Of a DNA stretch of 64,000 nt, positions 1-13,262 are shown in pieces. Each line of letters begins with the position of its first letter. The stretch's first letter is position 1. The notes beneath the pieces were generated by a model that was not told the DNA's origin, ran no database searches, and worked only from the letters and a program-made list of their open reading frames with translations. The stretch is from Ectobius pallidus (Eukaryota > Arthropoda > Insecta > Blattodea > Ectobiidae): the NCBI GenBank assembly GCA_964059195.1, contig CAXKWD010000011.1:33780066-33844065 (forward strand). The letters run 5' to 3'. The translations under genes and the position numbers were made by a program.

Positions 1-1088
1 GGTAACGAAGGGTCCATGTATAATAATTGGTGTAGTAGCAAGGATTGATGTCGATGGGATATATTTGGAGTGTATTGGTAAAAAAAAAAAGTCTTCTTTT
101 ATTTAAAAAGACTCTACATTAAAAATTTGGATGATATTTTCCTTTTATTTCATATAAACCATTTTTTGTCAGACGGAAATAGATACATAAATGATTTATT
201 ACCCTGGAATATTGTGACAATTTAAAAAATTTAGATCCATAAAATATTATGCCTAAAATATTAAGTTGATATGTTACCTTTTTTCCTCTTAGCCTCTTTT
301 TGTTTTCATATGCATATTTTTACTTCATATTCTTTTTAAATTATTTGTTTTATCAATAGTTTGCGAACGAGTTACTTGTCTGCTTGCAAACATTACTGTC
401 AATAAATCTTGGATCAATAAAATTCAAAAATTTATTTTTTATTTCTAAAAGAATTTATTTTTTATGTAGGCCTACTCAGAAGTATTAATATTAGTTCTAA
501 AGAATAATTATATTTTCAAACCAGATACCTGTGACATATGTGCAAAATGATCCTATTTCTTATACCAATATTTTCAATTTTCATTCACCAAGAATTATAC
601 CCCTAGTACGGTAATTTCTTTTAAATTGAATACAACATTTGTGTGATCTAATCATATTTTGCTCTTCACTTTTCTGTTGTCCCCTACTAGAGGTAGAAAA
701 TATTTTTGGAACTTATTTCTGAATAATTTCAGTTAAGCCTAGCTTTCTTTCTGAAACAATGTATATTTGTCAAACAACAGTGCCTTAGTTTAGAAGGTAA
801 CTGACGTACATTTGTCCAAAATGAAAATGGCCACTATGCTATGATGATTTATGAAATATTTCTTCCCAGGGTTCTTATTTTTCTATCAATCATTTCAACC
901 ATTTATGAGGTATTCGCTGTCTTGTGGCCAAAGCTTGCTCTACAGAACGATCACAAAAATACATGACTGGCACTTAGATTTTGGAGTCGCAGCCAGTTTT
1001 ATTTTGATGAAGTGTACAAAGTATCCATAAAACAGAAATTACATGTTAATTCATTTACCGGTATAAGTTACTAAGTAATTGGACTTAC
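1..1088. other. FGD intron or flank, no exon recognised
   Basis: AT-rich sequence downstream of the last visible FGD exon on the minus strand. I translated its more promising parts and found no continuation of the PH domain. A short open stretch at 8-105 on the plus strand ends in poly-A and is not recognisable. Confidence 0.5.
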
Positions 1089-4000
1089 AAGAATGAAGTA
1101 ACGAGGCTGCATCCCCTTCCTTGACAGTTTAAATAGTTCTCCATCTTTCAAGAATATTCGCCCTGGTTTGATGATCTCATAGTTGCCTAACTGGGACTGC
1201 AGCTGTAGAAGTTTACTCAAGTGATCCTTTAAACAAACAAAATCTTTTCTTTTATTTCAGTCTGAAAATGAAGGAAACATGGAAGGAATCTAGATATATA
1301 AGCATTCATGAACCACAGATTATTGTCTCTGTTGGACATTACATGAGAATATTATAGGAGAAAAATTTCTCCAGGCAAAATAAATAATTTACTACTACCA
1401 CTACTATTATTATTTGACAGTTAACTTAGATTATGAACTAGAAATACCAACTGAACAAAATACAGAATCAATATCAATATTAATTTTAACATAACAGATT
1501 CGATCTTATGTACTCACCCCAAGTTTGATGCTCCTATTCGCATGGTCTGCCACATCACAGACTATTTTTAAAGCTGTCTTGGTATCTTCTAAGTCTGGCG
1601 AGGATGGTAACAGGTGACGCAAATAGTCCTCCAGAAGCAGTCGATATTGTGGAATTCTCTGTACAGGTTTCAACATGTAGTGTTTCAGAGTCAGCTTCTG
1701 ACAGCGTTGTGAGCACTCAAATTCCTTCAGCTGTTTAGCAAACCTCGGATATTTCTGACAACACTCATCCAAGTAATTACACTGAAACTCAAAATTCTTT
1801 ATGTACGATGTATAAAGCTTCAGAAATGGTCCCTTTCTAACAATAACATCACTGATTTTAGTAACGGATTCCCAGTTTTCAATTCTATCTTCCAAATCCC
1901 GAAGCAAATCTTCATTGAGATGCTGAAGCTGAGGAAGACTGTTTAAAATCTTATTTAGTTCAATATCTGGTATATCAGAGCTTAGAACATAGTTCCTAAA
2001 ATCCACATTGAGTAACTTTAATACATCAATAAATACCCTCTCAGAGGTCATCAGTTCTCTAGCGATATAGAAGGACTTTTTATTCTGACGAGATTCTTCA
2101 GAATCTGAGCCATTCTCATTCACATCTACACTGACATCAGCTTCATTCTCAGATTCAGAATGTTGAAAATAATCAAAACTGTCTTCTGAAATGGCAATAT
2201 CACTCTTTTGTTCAGAGTCTAAAATACTCAAACCTTTCATGCTGTTATCAACTTCAACTTCTTTCCCTTCACTTTCTTGGTCTGCTACATCACCTTCACT
2301 TGATTTAACTTCACTATCACAATAGAACTGAGTATTTGAATTCTTCCTTTTCTTCCGATTTCCTTTACCAAAGGATCCCAGCCAACAAGAGAGCTTACTT
2401 CGTCTTCGACACAGATCTTCATCACTGCCTACTTCTTCAAATGAGCTCTGGTGAGCAGGGCTATCCACATCTCCTAGCGTTCCACTTGAAAGTTCACCTT
2501 CATCACACCACCATGATCGAGACTTGGGTCTCCGCTTACTTTGAAGGGCTTTATCTGGTGAAGACACTTCGTTTTTACAACTACTCCAAGACTGTCTTCG
2601 ACGGTGCAGATTTTCAGTATCCTTCATATCCAGTTGTCTTCTCGTCGGCAGTGACAAAGTTGAAGATCTGCACTGGTCCACAGGTGTTTCATTTACTTGC
2701 TCATTGCTAGTGAAAACTTGTTCCATCGACTCTTGATCGAAGGACTCTGAATTTGTACTTCTGTCATCTTCACACTGCTTGTTGGGGGAGTTGACAACAT
2801 CCAGCTTCTGTTTTGAATCACCATCATCACACTTCAAACTAGAACCCTCCTCAACAACGTGGCATTCATCTGTGCTTTTCACATCGAGATGTTTGTCAAT
2901 ATTTTCATCGGCAAGCTGCTGAATGGCAATTTCTTCACTCACATGTTTGGCAGGTTCTTCATCAGCAGTTAAACAGGTATCAGTTTTGGCAAGATGTTGA
3001 TTTTCATCCTGCTGCTTCCCTGATTCTTTAACACTAAGTTCCTCACTGGCAAATCCCTGATCCACTTCTACAACAGTATCAGTAGGCCTATTCACTTCAT
3101 CAAACTTATCATGTACTTGGTCGTTGGAGTCACTCTCTTTTTCATCTTCTATGACTAGATCCTTATCACCATCAGAGTTACCAACTACACTTTTTGAACG
3201 CATAATTCTATATAGTTGTGAACTGTTACTTACACTCACAACAGTTTCAATACTACAAGTCCTACTGTCTATTGAACTGCTATCCCCACTAACACATGTT
3301 TTATCTTCTGAGATTTCACAACCATTAACTGTGTGATCTGATGATCCACTGATAAGATCCTCTCCCACACTCATTTCCTTATCTACCACTGGATCAACCT
3401 GAGCGGTTTTTTCTACTTCCTGTTTATCTTCTCTAATCTCTTCAGACTGTATACATTGCCTTCCTGGCAAAACCAACCTCCCTTCTACCACACACTCGTC
3501 TTCACTTAACTCCTTACATTCTTCCATTTCAGTTGCCTGTCTTCGATTCTTCTTCATGTTGTAGTTAACTTGTGCATATACAGGGGGAGAAGGTACTGTT
3601 TCACAAGATTTTCTCCTCTGCCGAGGAGGAGGTACTGGAGCAATGTTACGTACTAGTTCTGCTTCTGCTTCACTCACAAGGTATGAAGCAAATTCAGCTT
3701 GTTTGTTTCGTCCTAAGCTAGCGCTCTTTGCCTTGGCACCAACAAACCTGAAGGCATTATTTCTACCCAAACTTGCACTCTTTTCTTTGGTAGTTTGCCA
3801 TTGTGACTGCAATGCCTGAAATTTGCTATCAGTACCAATGAAACTTAGCTGCCTCTTTTTCAAAGGCAATTCAGGTTTTTCTTCATGAACTTGAAAAGGA
3901 CTCCCTTTAAATGGCTGGTTTTTTGGAGACCTTGGAGGACGAACAGGCCCATCATAAATGCTGTCAAATTCTTCCAGCTTTGCAACTGGAGCCTTGATAT

Positions 4001-7000
4001 TTAGCTTGCCTGGTGAAATTTTAGGTTTCGGTGATGGGGGAGACACTTTACCATTTCTTTCGTTTGGCGGGACTAGGTTGGGGCGCTTTAGAGTAAGTGG
4101 TTTGGGGGAAATGGCAAGAGGCTTTGGAGGTGTATTTTGTGGCTTCGGCAGAAGTGGTGGCTTGACTGCTGGTCTGTCATTGGCGCATTTTATCACATTG
4201 GCTTGAGTGGCTTCAGTCTTACTTTTGAGCAAGGGAGTTGGTGACTTCTCGGCAACTGCATTGTGTTCAATAACAGACCTGAAAAATGATCATGCTATCA
4301 GAAAACAAGCAAAACTCAATATAACATCAATACAAAAAGTATTAATTTTTCAAGTTTTTAGAATTTAATGATTTCAAGGAAGGTTATAGATTTTAAGACA
4401 TCATCAAGTACTGAGAAAAGCACTCATCTACTTCATAACTAGTAAAAAATTCTACTTGGTAAGTAATAACATCTCTAATATTCACATGGATATACAAAAA
4501 GTTTGTTCCAGCAGACTTCACGAACAGTAACATTGATTGTGATAAAAATGCATAACACATAAATTTAACACAAATATCAATGACAATTTTCACTTACCAC
4601 CATTAGTTCAATTAATTAATATAGGTTAAAATCGCAATCAGTTCACAATTGCCCCGGCATGTGTATTATGAAACACAAGTCACCTTACATGTAAAATATA
4701 TAAAATGAATAAAACTTAAAAATATCATTGTAAAAACTTATCTTGTGTGGACAACATGTTTCGGACTCAATAGTCCATCCTCAGGTCTGTAGTGATCACG
4801 TTGCTTACCCTTTTTCTATTTTGGCGGATATGACAGAACAGTTATGAGGATGGACTATTGAGTCCGAAACATGTTGTCAACACAAGAGAAGTTTTTACAA
4901 TGATATTTTTAAGTTTTATTCGTTTTATATATTTTACACGTGAGGTGACGTGTTTTATAATACACACGCATGAGCAATTGTGAACTGATTGCGATTTTAA
5001 CCTATATTAATTACTTGAGCTAATGGTGATAACTAAAAACGTTCAGACTTAAGCTCAATCGGAAAAATGAAAGTCACTGAAGAACAAATAACAGATCATG
5101 CAGAAAAATGTATGCATGTCACCTCTCTCTTACGTAGTAGGTCTACTATAATTATATTTTCTCTGAGAGAGTATTTTTCCCACACTACACTTACCCAGAT
5201 TCTTGGGTAAATACAACTATGTGTAGGGTTACCACACATCTGGAAAATCCCAGAAAGCCCTACATTTTAACCTTATGTCCGGCGTTCAGGGGTAATTTTT
5301 TAAGAATTTAGAATGTGCTACATTTTAAGAGATGTAAACATTAACAAGTTTCAATCGAATCAGCAACTTGGGAAAGATTAGAAAAATGTTTGTTGCAATT
5401 TGCCATATCAATATAGACTATCATGAAAGGCTATAGATTTTCTTAGCTATCATTGTAATGTAGTGAAAGGAAGATGTTGCAACAGTGCAGTGATCATCCA
5501 AAGCATGTTGGAGTGGATGACAACAATAGCAAAACTACACTCTTCCATTTGCATTAATGTTTTCTGTCATTGAGTGGAGAAACAAGAATTTTATAATTGG
5601 TTGTTCAGTTGTAAGACATGTGCTAAGATGCTGAAGAGAAAATGTAAGTTTACTGACGATGTAGCAAAGAGGTATAAAGAATATATAAAAACTATGCATC
5701 AATGTTTGAGTAGTATTTTACAGTTAAATTTGTTTGAATAGTAAATTAATTTTGGAGTTTAATTTTCTTACATTTAACATTTTTCTATAACATCCTACAT
5801 TTTAGACCACTAGTGTCTTACATTTCATTAAAAGAATTTGGTAACCCTTACTATATGGCAAGTTCAAACGACAATTTTGTGGAGAAGTTGCATATGACAC
5901 AAATCAGTCATATGCCTTTTACTCTCTGCAACTTTTATTAAATTGTATAATTCATTACAGTAATTCTACGAGGGAAATTGATCACAGATATTAACAATGT
6001 AATTGAAAAATTACTAACCCTACTGCTAAAACTGAAAGCCAGCAAGATTATCAATTCATAGTTTTTTAATAGAAATAAAAATCATAAGGCAAAGATGACT
6101 TATACAGTGTTGTGTGCTGAAATATGATAACAGTGGCATTATTACACATAACATGGGATATTATATTTTCCTTGGAGTCAAGTTAGATTGAGCAAAAGTG
6201 AATGAGATAGATAATTATCCTACTGTCTGACAAGTGTATCTGGCATCGCTTGTGAGATACCATATGAATTTTCAATCTATGGATGTCAGCTTTCTTCAAG
6301 GTAGATGTTCAAATATGTAGCAATAACACTTGTCAATGTTATTTTTACTTAAAAATTTAAATGTACTTTATTTTTTTAAAGGATAATGATATCCATTACT
6401 ATTTTTCTACAGACACTGTCATTGTATATCCTAAGTTTACTTTAGTTGTGGTAAACTTTGAACATAGAGGCAGGCAATGAATCAACAGTGAGTGACTCAC
6501 TGATAGCAGACAAATTAATCTTTTATTGTGATAAAACTATCTAGTCAAGCACCAACAGATAATAGAAATCAGAGGCCAGAAAATTTATTTAATTTTTAAG
6601 GGCAGTATGTAAACATTTAGAGTTTAAAAATGATTTTTTTCTTTATGAAATATGATTTCTTAGTTTTCCCTAAACATCTGGCTAAGAGAGGGGTGACTAC
6701 TTAGAAGGGTAATCATAAAAGTTTAATATTACAGAGAGGATAACTGTGAAATTTCAAGGGGGAAATAGATAACATTAAACTAAATATAAAACTTATTTAG
6801 TGTTTATGTCAATGGTTAATGAGAAAATTATATTGAAGGTTCTGGAGAATGTGATCAGCACACTGTCAGGTAGCTCTTCTGGTGGCATTGACTACCATCA
6901 TACATTTAAAAACATAGGCACTGCAGGATGAAGACACCCTTGCCTCAACATCACCTTGCTTTTTTTGTGGGGGATATGGCCATGCAATAATCTCTGTATT

Positions 7001-10000
7001 TAATTTGCATGTTTATTATTATTATCTGTGCTAGTCAATTATAAAAGGAAGGCATTCATACATCTTTTAACAGCTGGCGCGTTTGTTTGTAAAGACATGT
7101 TGCACCAGACTGAAGTTGCTTCAATGGAATCGTTTTAGACGCATGCTACACGTATAGGCGACAAAGAGCATGCGACGTGGGGAGACAAATGCCGCATGCG
7201 ACATTATTGAATTCTGTGGCACCTACAATCAAGCAACACTAGGATACAAGTAGCATGCCTCATGTCGTTCAGTGTTGCCTCAGTGGAATTGCGCCTTTAG
7301 TATAATAAAATATGCATCACATTCTCTTCACATAAATTGGTTGTAAAAATGTAGAGAATGTCATAACCACATTGCATCCCATCTCCCAAGGATGCATAAC
7401 CATGTAAAATCTGAATAATGCACCCACGTAAATTTATTTACACTCTAAGCATGGCCAATACATCTTTATCACTTCACATTCTGATGTAGAATAAGATGCC
7501 ATATTGCAAAAAGTGTGTATTCAGTTGTTTGGAACAAAATTGTAAGAGCCGTTTTCAAGAAAATAATGTTTTCTTCACGTAAAGTCCCCTTAAAAATAAG
7601 AGAAAGCCATTGCCAATCTTCGTGTCACATCCTCAGAAGGTACCTAAATTAAAAGCAAAATTTTGTTTTCATATGATTTCACATTCTGGAGCTAGGCTGT
7701 TCACAGACACACAAACACCCACACATAGACATGTTTCTGAAAATAGTATTTTTGGATTCAGGGAATCTCAAAACAAAAAAAAATCAACTTCAAATTTGGG
7801 GGTCGAAAACAATACTTCCTCTATCTATAGTAAGAGCAGAGGAAGCAAAAAATTGCCATAACTTGGAGATCCCTCATATTAACAACAGAAACATCTATGG
7901 CAATGTGGGATAGAACATCAATCAACTTAGCTAAAGATGAAACATGTTCTAAGTAAGTTATTTTAAAATTCTTATGTACATTAATATTAATTTTCAATGT
8001 TTACAACAGTGTTGTATAGCCTATATATTTTCTATAAAGAAAAACTATCAGTGGTAACCCCTTAAAAACTATTCCAAAACAATAAAATATTAAAATCTCA
8101 TTTCTGAAAACTTTAAAAGGACAGGCTTACATTGACTGGGCATGCTATGCCATGCAAAGAGAAGTATACTCACTATTGCTATTTCCTGGCAGCAAGCCCT
8201 GCGAGAGCAAATGTCATTCTTGTGACTAAGACTTCAATTTATATTCACATGCTAGTAATTTTTTCAACAGTGAGTTTTCTTTTATCTCAGAAACGTTTTA
8301 TGATCTTCAAGTTCAAAATTCAACCACATGTAATTAAGTATTTTGCTCTGCAGCTACTGTCATCCTAATTATACTGCTGTATACTTATCACCTAACTCAG
8401 AGCTGTAATACGGATACATAGTCTATTGCAGAAACAAGTATACTGAGAGTTTTCAATAATCTGTACATGACTAATTTAATATTATGTTAGTTAATTATAT
8501 TTAGAATAAATGGCCATATCAATCTTGAATTGTAACAGGAAAGATAATGATTTCAGTGTAGGTTATCTTTTCATAGTTGCTCATTGCTGTGTGGCTCATT
8601 TTGAACTAATTTACATTTGAAAAATTATATACTATATAATATCAGGGTGTCCACAGAAATTTCAAAGAAAATTTCCCTGACTTTCCATGACCACAAACTT
8701 ACACTTCCCTCACCACAAGAATCAATGTTTCCAAGGTTCTTTGCAAACAAAATGGAAAAAAAAATCCAGCTCCTCCATCCCCATAATAAAAATAAGAAAT
8801 GATTAGCCCAAGTACTGAAAATAAAATTGCTGGCACAACCTGGGTTATATCAGACTGGAGCAAAACACATGCCCCTCACATTTCGCTCATTGGGGCTAGT
8901 TATTTTCCCTGACTGTTCCATGGTTTTTTTTTGTTTTTTTTTTAACAAATTTCCTTGACTCTTTCATTACTTTACAAAATTCTCTGACTTTCTCTGACTT
9001 TCCAGAATGTGGACACACTGAATATGGATAATCAAATTAACATTTTCCAGTAAGTCATAAACTTACTAGGCATTTAGAATACATGATCAAAGGGCCATTA
9101 TTTTTGCTAATTGTAATTTGTTAAGTACTAACCTCTGAGTGGAAGACTCTATGGGATTTCCTGGAAGATGGCCTAGTGGAGGTTTTGGTGGAGTGGGCGG
9201 CTTCTTTTTCCCTGCAAGAAGAATTGGAATGCACTCACTTTCAGCATCTCCCTTACATACCATTTTACAAGTTATTCTTTCTTATTCCCTTACTGAGATT
9301 TCTTAAAGTAAACAATGTAAGATGCAATAGGAAAGTTACTGAAAAAGATATCCAAACATGCTCACCCAGCATGATGAAATTTCCTGAATTCTTCAGTCTT
9401 AATCTATTTCTGTCTAGATTGGAAGAAAATATAGCTGAGAAAATGGAGAACAGTTTTATCCCAAGTGTCGTATAAAAAATAATAGAAGACGAGGGCGAGT
9501 CAACGGTAGAGTTCCAGAAAGTAGAAAATACTGACAGGTTTCCGTAAAATATGAGAAATTTTAATAAACTGATGAAAGTGTCTCAAAATGGAATGACGTT
9601 GACACGATTATACCCAAGATTACAAGTGATTCTAGTGATATAGCATTGATGACAATGGGTATTTTCAGTGAATTTACTTATAATAACTAAACTCCGTGGC
9701 TCAACATCCCTGGAAGGACTAGGCCACCATCTGACCGCTGCATCAACTAGAAATTAGCAGATGGCACGATTGAGGTCATGTGGTCAGCATGCAGACACCC
9801 ACAGCCGTTAATTACTGTTCCTGTGACCGGAGCTGCTAATTCTCAATCAAGGTGGTTATATAAAGCAATCTGCTTTATTGCCAAGTCACTCAGTGGAACA
9901 AAAAGGAAAATTTTTTCTTCATAACAATAAAATTATCATTCAGTAATACTACTGTAAGTTGGTGGAAACTGGCTTTTCCATGCATAATCTCCATGCTATG

Positions 10001-10442
10001 GTGTAGAATTTTTAACAGAATGAACAAGATGATCATCGGGGGAGAGGAACACAACTGAAGGTTGAAACAGTGAAAACATTATTGCTCATCAAAGTTAACT
10101 TGGAACACAGTTGACTGGATGCTTTCAATTCATTAAAGAAATAAAAGAATATCCTGCATAAAATATTATTTATCATAAAATTAAATCCAGTAGGTGTGTC
10201 ATGACCTATTAATAAAGTAATCGTTTCGTTTTCTCAAGGAACTATATTAATCAGGAAAGTATGTCCAGAAGAAGGTTTGCTTTAGAAATGCTAGTCACAT
10301 TACCATAGGGTCCCAGGAAGTTGAGATTCTCACATTTTAGTCAACTGACACACAAACTGGGGGAGGGGGGCAGCAAAATGAAACTGAAATAATGATTTTA
10401 TTAAAAAATAGAAGTTACAGGCTTACCTGGAGTGGATGCCAT
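1089..10442 (-). CDS. FGD-family RhoGEF (FGD5/FGD6-like), 5' part, partial at left edge
   Basis: Predicted guanine-nucleotide exchange factor for Rho/Cdc42 GTPases at membranes and actin. Coding exons on the minus strand are 10442-10427, 9211-9133, 4278-1518 and 1226-1089; each junction has AG/GT sites and the phases join without a stop (2994 nt, 998 residues). The start at 10442 begins MASTPG, with G at -3 and +4, and follows an in-frame stop in the same exon. Residues 1-120 are proline-rich and basic (KKKPPTPPKPP). A motif KSASLGRN occurs twice, then comes a long acidic, low-complexity stretch. A DH domain begins at SFYIARELMTSERVF and fills the end of the large exon. The last exon gives the start of a PH domain (IIKPGRIFLKDGELFKLSRK), closest by eye to FGD5/FGD6. 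The rest of the PH, the FYVE and the second PH domain should lie left of the window. The exon holding the start opens with a splice acceptor, so a 5' UTR exon lies further right. Family is secure; the exact paralogue is not. Confidence 0.88.
1296..1376 (-). mobile_element. SINE family C, tail fragment
   Basis: Lies in the FGD intron 1227-1517. It matches the tail of the SINE at 63139-63310 in the same orientation: both contain GAACCACAGATTATTGTCTC and a GGAGAAAAAT block. Only the 3' part is present; the tRNA-like head is missing. Confidence 0.7.
4594..5032. mobile_element. Foldback element with hammerhead-like cores (Penelope-like?)
   Basis: Long inverted repeat in the FGD intron 4279-9132: left arm 4594-4783 pairs with right arm 4845-5032 around a 61-bp spacer, with only scattered mismatches. 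Read on the minus strand, the left arm carries CTGAGGA (4784-4778), a GGACT/AGTCC hairpin and GAAAC (4762-4758), the order of a hammerhead ribozyme core. The right arm has the same hairpin and GAAAC but ATGAGGA in place of CTGAGGA. Such cores are known from Penelope-like retroelements; no coding part is present here. Confidence 0.65.
5224..5850. mobile_element. Possible TIR element, TAGGGTTACCA ends
   Basis: The segment starts TAGGGTTACCA and ends TGGTAACCCTTA, inverted copies of each other, 627 bp apart in the FGD intron. Flanks ctatgtg and ctatatg could be a worn 7-8 bp target duplication. The word CTACATTTTA recurs near both ends. No transposase is seen. Confidence 0.45.
5851..8642. other. 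FGD intron sequence without assigned features
   Basis: AT-rich intron. The stretch 7075-7300 is less AT-rich and repeats GCATGC-type words, with GAAGTTGCTTCAATGGAAT near its left and TTGCCTCAGTGGAATTGCG near its right end; it may be an old repeat, but I could not define its borders. No exon is recognised. Confidence 0.4.
8643..9020. mobile_element. hAT-like MITE, CAGGGTGTCCACA ends
   Basis: 378-bp non-coding element in the FGD intron. It begins CAGGGTGTCCACA and ends in TGTGGACACACTG, the inverted form with one change. Subterminal words TTCCCTGACTTTCC repeat at both ends. Flanks share AATAT, a worn duplication at best. CAGGG termini are typical of hAT elements. Confidence 0.6.
9690..9905. 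mobile_element. SINE-like element in FGD intron
   Basis: The less AT-rich block begins near TCCGTGGCTCAACATCCC and ends in TCAATCAAGGTGG. It resembles the body of arthropod SINE-like repeats that start with a CGTGGC..CATCCCTGGAAGG segment. Orientation and exact ends are uncertain, and no target duplication was found. Confidence 0.4.
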
Positions 10443-10476
10443 TACTGCTGCAAGCCATGGACTGTTTCCTTAGTTC

Positions 10477-11696
10477 CTGTAAGAAAACAAAGCATGATTA
10501 TTACATCTCATTTTAGAATATCATACCTAAGTACTTAATATGTAAATTCAGCTCTGAAATAACTACAATTTAAGACTACCAACTTTGAATTGTTTAACAA
10601 AAGAGCAATTATAAAACTTAAAACAATCTACAATAGTTAGGGTGGCCTTACGTGTGCCAAAGCCATCCCGTTGGAAAACCATAAAAATTAAATTGTCTTG
10701 TTTTATAAAAATGTAAGAACAAGTTTGGAAATAGAGCATACAACAAGTTATATCTGTATACCTTAATTGGAATTCATAGATAGATACTTTTAATGCCTGA
10801 AACGTGCTGGTTGCAATATTTTAATTGTAGCATGTTTTTTTTTCCCCCAGTCAAGTTAGAGAACATATTGTTTGGTGATAACGGCTGGGATTTTAATAAT
10901 CACTGACAGGTGCCCACGGCTTCAGCCGCATTTATTAACTCAATCACTACTTGTTTGAAGTAATTTGTTTAGTAGCAAAGTAGGTCTAATTAAACACTGA
11001 CACCGTTTTTACATAAATTACATATTTTTACTTTTAATTATATTGTTATACGTAGTAAATTAATAATTAAATCGAACCACAGATTCATGAACCAGACCCC
11101 TACAAAGGGAGAGGTTAAACTAATAAAAGAAAAAGAGAGATTCATGAACCTTACCCTTACATGTAAATCATTCAGAAACAAAATTATTAATAAATTACAA
11201 AATTAAATAGCTGGCTTTGAAATGAATTTCATGATTAGAGTGCGTCACTCGGGAAAAAAACAAAGATTAGAGTTCCCTGGCCAAAAAATCTACGCACAGT
11301 GAGTTTCGTCCAAATCGATCAATGTTTTCCCAATAGGCCTAAAAATATGATCCCCCTTCTGTCCAACTACGTTAAGATTTTCAGATCTATGCGTGTTTTA
11401 ATGTTTTAAATAAATGAATCAAGCAAAACAGGCTAGCGAAATTGAAGCGATCGGCAATATGATGTGTTATATTGACAAACTCTATTTCCTCGATGCTCTT
11501 TTTTCCCCCAAATGCTATGGCAAAAGAGCAAGGCAACCTTCAATTGTTTTCACATTGAAACAACTATAGAAAACTGGTGCTTCGGTAGCACTAAAAAGTA
11601 TGTTTTCTGTTAGTCGTTCGGTCATACCTCATGAACAAAAGCGAAAATTAAAAATCCGGCTTCGAGGTGCATTCAGACCCCCTTCAGTACATCTAT
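10477..11696. other. Unassigned AT-rich sequence right of the FGD start exon
   Basis: Probably the first intron of the FGD gene, since the start exon opens with a splice acceptor (TTACAG at 10477-10482). No upstream exon, repeat border or open frame could be recognised. Confidence 0.45.
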
Positions 11697-12995
11697 TTTA
11701 ATTTTTCAATTTCAATTTCAATTTATTCACCAGAAGAATCTTGTTACAAAATTCATGGTTTCGTCACTTAAGTCTAATACAATATATGATACAACTTGTT
11801 AACACTGAGATATAAAATACTTATATTAGGATTAAGAGGAAATCTCTCCTTCAAAAAGCATAATTAAGCATAACTAAATTGATAATCTATCATCTGTATA
11901 TCAAGAAATTCATGGACAGAAAAGGGTTGATACAATAACAGGATTTTTTTAACATTATTTTTAAAAGCATTGTTAGAAAGAACTTTAAACCCATCAAGTA
12001 ACTTGTTATAAATATTTATTCCTTGATGTGTTATACTATTTAAGCATTTTGTGAGTCTATGTTTATTTAGATGAAGATGATTAGCAATTCTGGTATTATG
12101 AGTATGATATTCTGAGTTTTTTGTGAAAGATTTTTTAATCTTATGTACGAAACATACAGTTTCTAAAATATAGATACTGGGTACTGGTAAAATTTTCAAC
12201 TTTTGAAAAACTTCTCTACTAGGAGTGCAGACCGGCACTTTCAACATAATTTTTGCTATTTTCTTTTGTAATTTGAAAATGGTTGTTATTTTTGATGATG
12301 TACCCCAGATACAGTCGGCCGCGGTGGTCTAGAGGTAGCGTGCCCGCCTCTGGATCCGCAGGGCGCGGGATCAAACCCGGCCGCGGTCGATGGATTTTTC
12401 AGGACGTAAAAATCCTGGGCACGGAGTCCTCCGGGAGGGACTTTAAGCTGGGGGTCCCGTGTCGTAGATTTACGGCACGTAAAAGAACTCCAAGCCTAAA
12501 TTAGAGCCTCTGGACAAAATTTCTCAGCCCTTTCACGTCCAAGAAATACTTAGTTTCCAGAGGGGGGTTGCGAGGCGATGGGCTTACCACCTGTCCCTCT
12601 ACCCTCTCTCGGAAAATAAGCATATCAAAATTAGTATAGGTAATGAAACCTCCATTGGAGGCCCCTTCGCCCCACCTGGGGATCATAGGGTACCAGAACA
12701 GAACAGAACCCCAGATACAGATACCATAGGCCTAAGTAATTTGTGAGTATATAAGTCCAAAGTATACAGATTTAATAGTTTCGAGAGAGACTACTCTAGC
12801 AAGAATACGGAAGGCAAAGTAAAGTCTACTCAGTTTATTTTCTATGTAGTCTATATGCTTATTCCAAGAAAGATTTGATTCAAACCAAATTCCCAGAAAA
12901 CTGTCAGATCTCTGCGTTCCGTAGATTTTGCTAGGAATCGCACATAGAAAGAAAGGTTTAATGCACTTACTCTTATTATATAGGTAGTATCCACT
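11697..12995 (-). mobile_element. 5'-truncated CR1/jockey-like non-LTR retrotransposon, split by a SINE
   Basis: Minus-strand remnant of the reverse-transcriptase protein C-terminal part. The right piece (to about 12995) reads FLGIWFESNLSWNKHIDYI, the thumb region of jockey/CR1 enzymes. The left piece (12300-11864) reads YHTHNTR and later GINIYNKLLDGFK, the usual C-terminal block. The pieces are separated by a SINE at 12315-12707 with a 13-bp duplication, and the reading frame matches across it apart from one TAG just upstream. The 3' end carries a short GAAATT tandem tail at 11705-11725. The element is dead: truncated, interrupted, and with an internal stop. Confidence 0.8.
12315..12707 (+). 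mobile_element. SINE family A, full-length copy with 13-bp target duplication
   Basis: tRNA-derived head with A box (TGGTCTAGAGG) and B box (GGGATCAAACCC), then a ~300-bp body ending in a GAACA repeat. Flanking direct repeats ACCCCAGATACAG at 12302-12314 and 12708-12720 mark the target. Two further copies in the window are at 26396-26803 and 53643-54015. It inserted into the older non-LTR element. Confidence 0.88.
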
Positions 12996-13262
12996 CGTAC
13001 TGACCACTGGTGAGGTCTTGTGGTAAGCACTGCTGAATACAGATCTGTAGACCCGGGTTCAATCCCAGGTACCTCCACGAATTTTTCTGAGGTGGGGAGG
13101 TCTGGAATGGGGTAATTCAAATCGAGGAGCTTCTTGAAAGAGAAGTAGCAGCTCCAGTCATGAAATCCACCATTAAAGGCCCTGGGTGTTGGCATGCTGA
13201 CCATATGCCCCCAATCCTGCCATATGCCTATGGTAGTTGACACATTGGTCAGGTGGTAAGCC
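12996..13262 (+). mobile_element. SINE family B
   Basis: tRNA-like head with B box GGGTTCAATCCC at about 13053-13064, followed by a body starting AATTTTTCTGAGG. The same order appears at 27375-27604. It abuts the right end of the non-LTR fragment, so it probably inserted into or beside that element. No clear target duplication was found. Confidence 0.7.

Noticed and set aside
1..105. Short open stretch on both strands at the left edge as a further FGD exon
   Set aside because: Translations in all frames do not resemble the continuation of the PH domain, and no convincing splice acceptor precedes it on the minus strand.
2336..2710. 124-codon plus-strand frame
   Set aside because: Lies wholly antisense to the large FGD exon, whose frame is clearly the coding one; the same holds for the frames at 3124 and 3958.
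9176..9475. 99-codon plus-strand frame
   Set aside because: Its start overlaps the FGD exon 9133-9211 in antisense; no recognisable protein.
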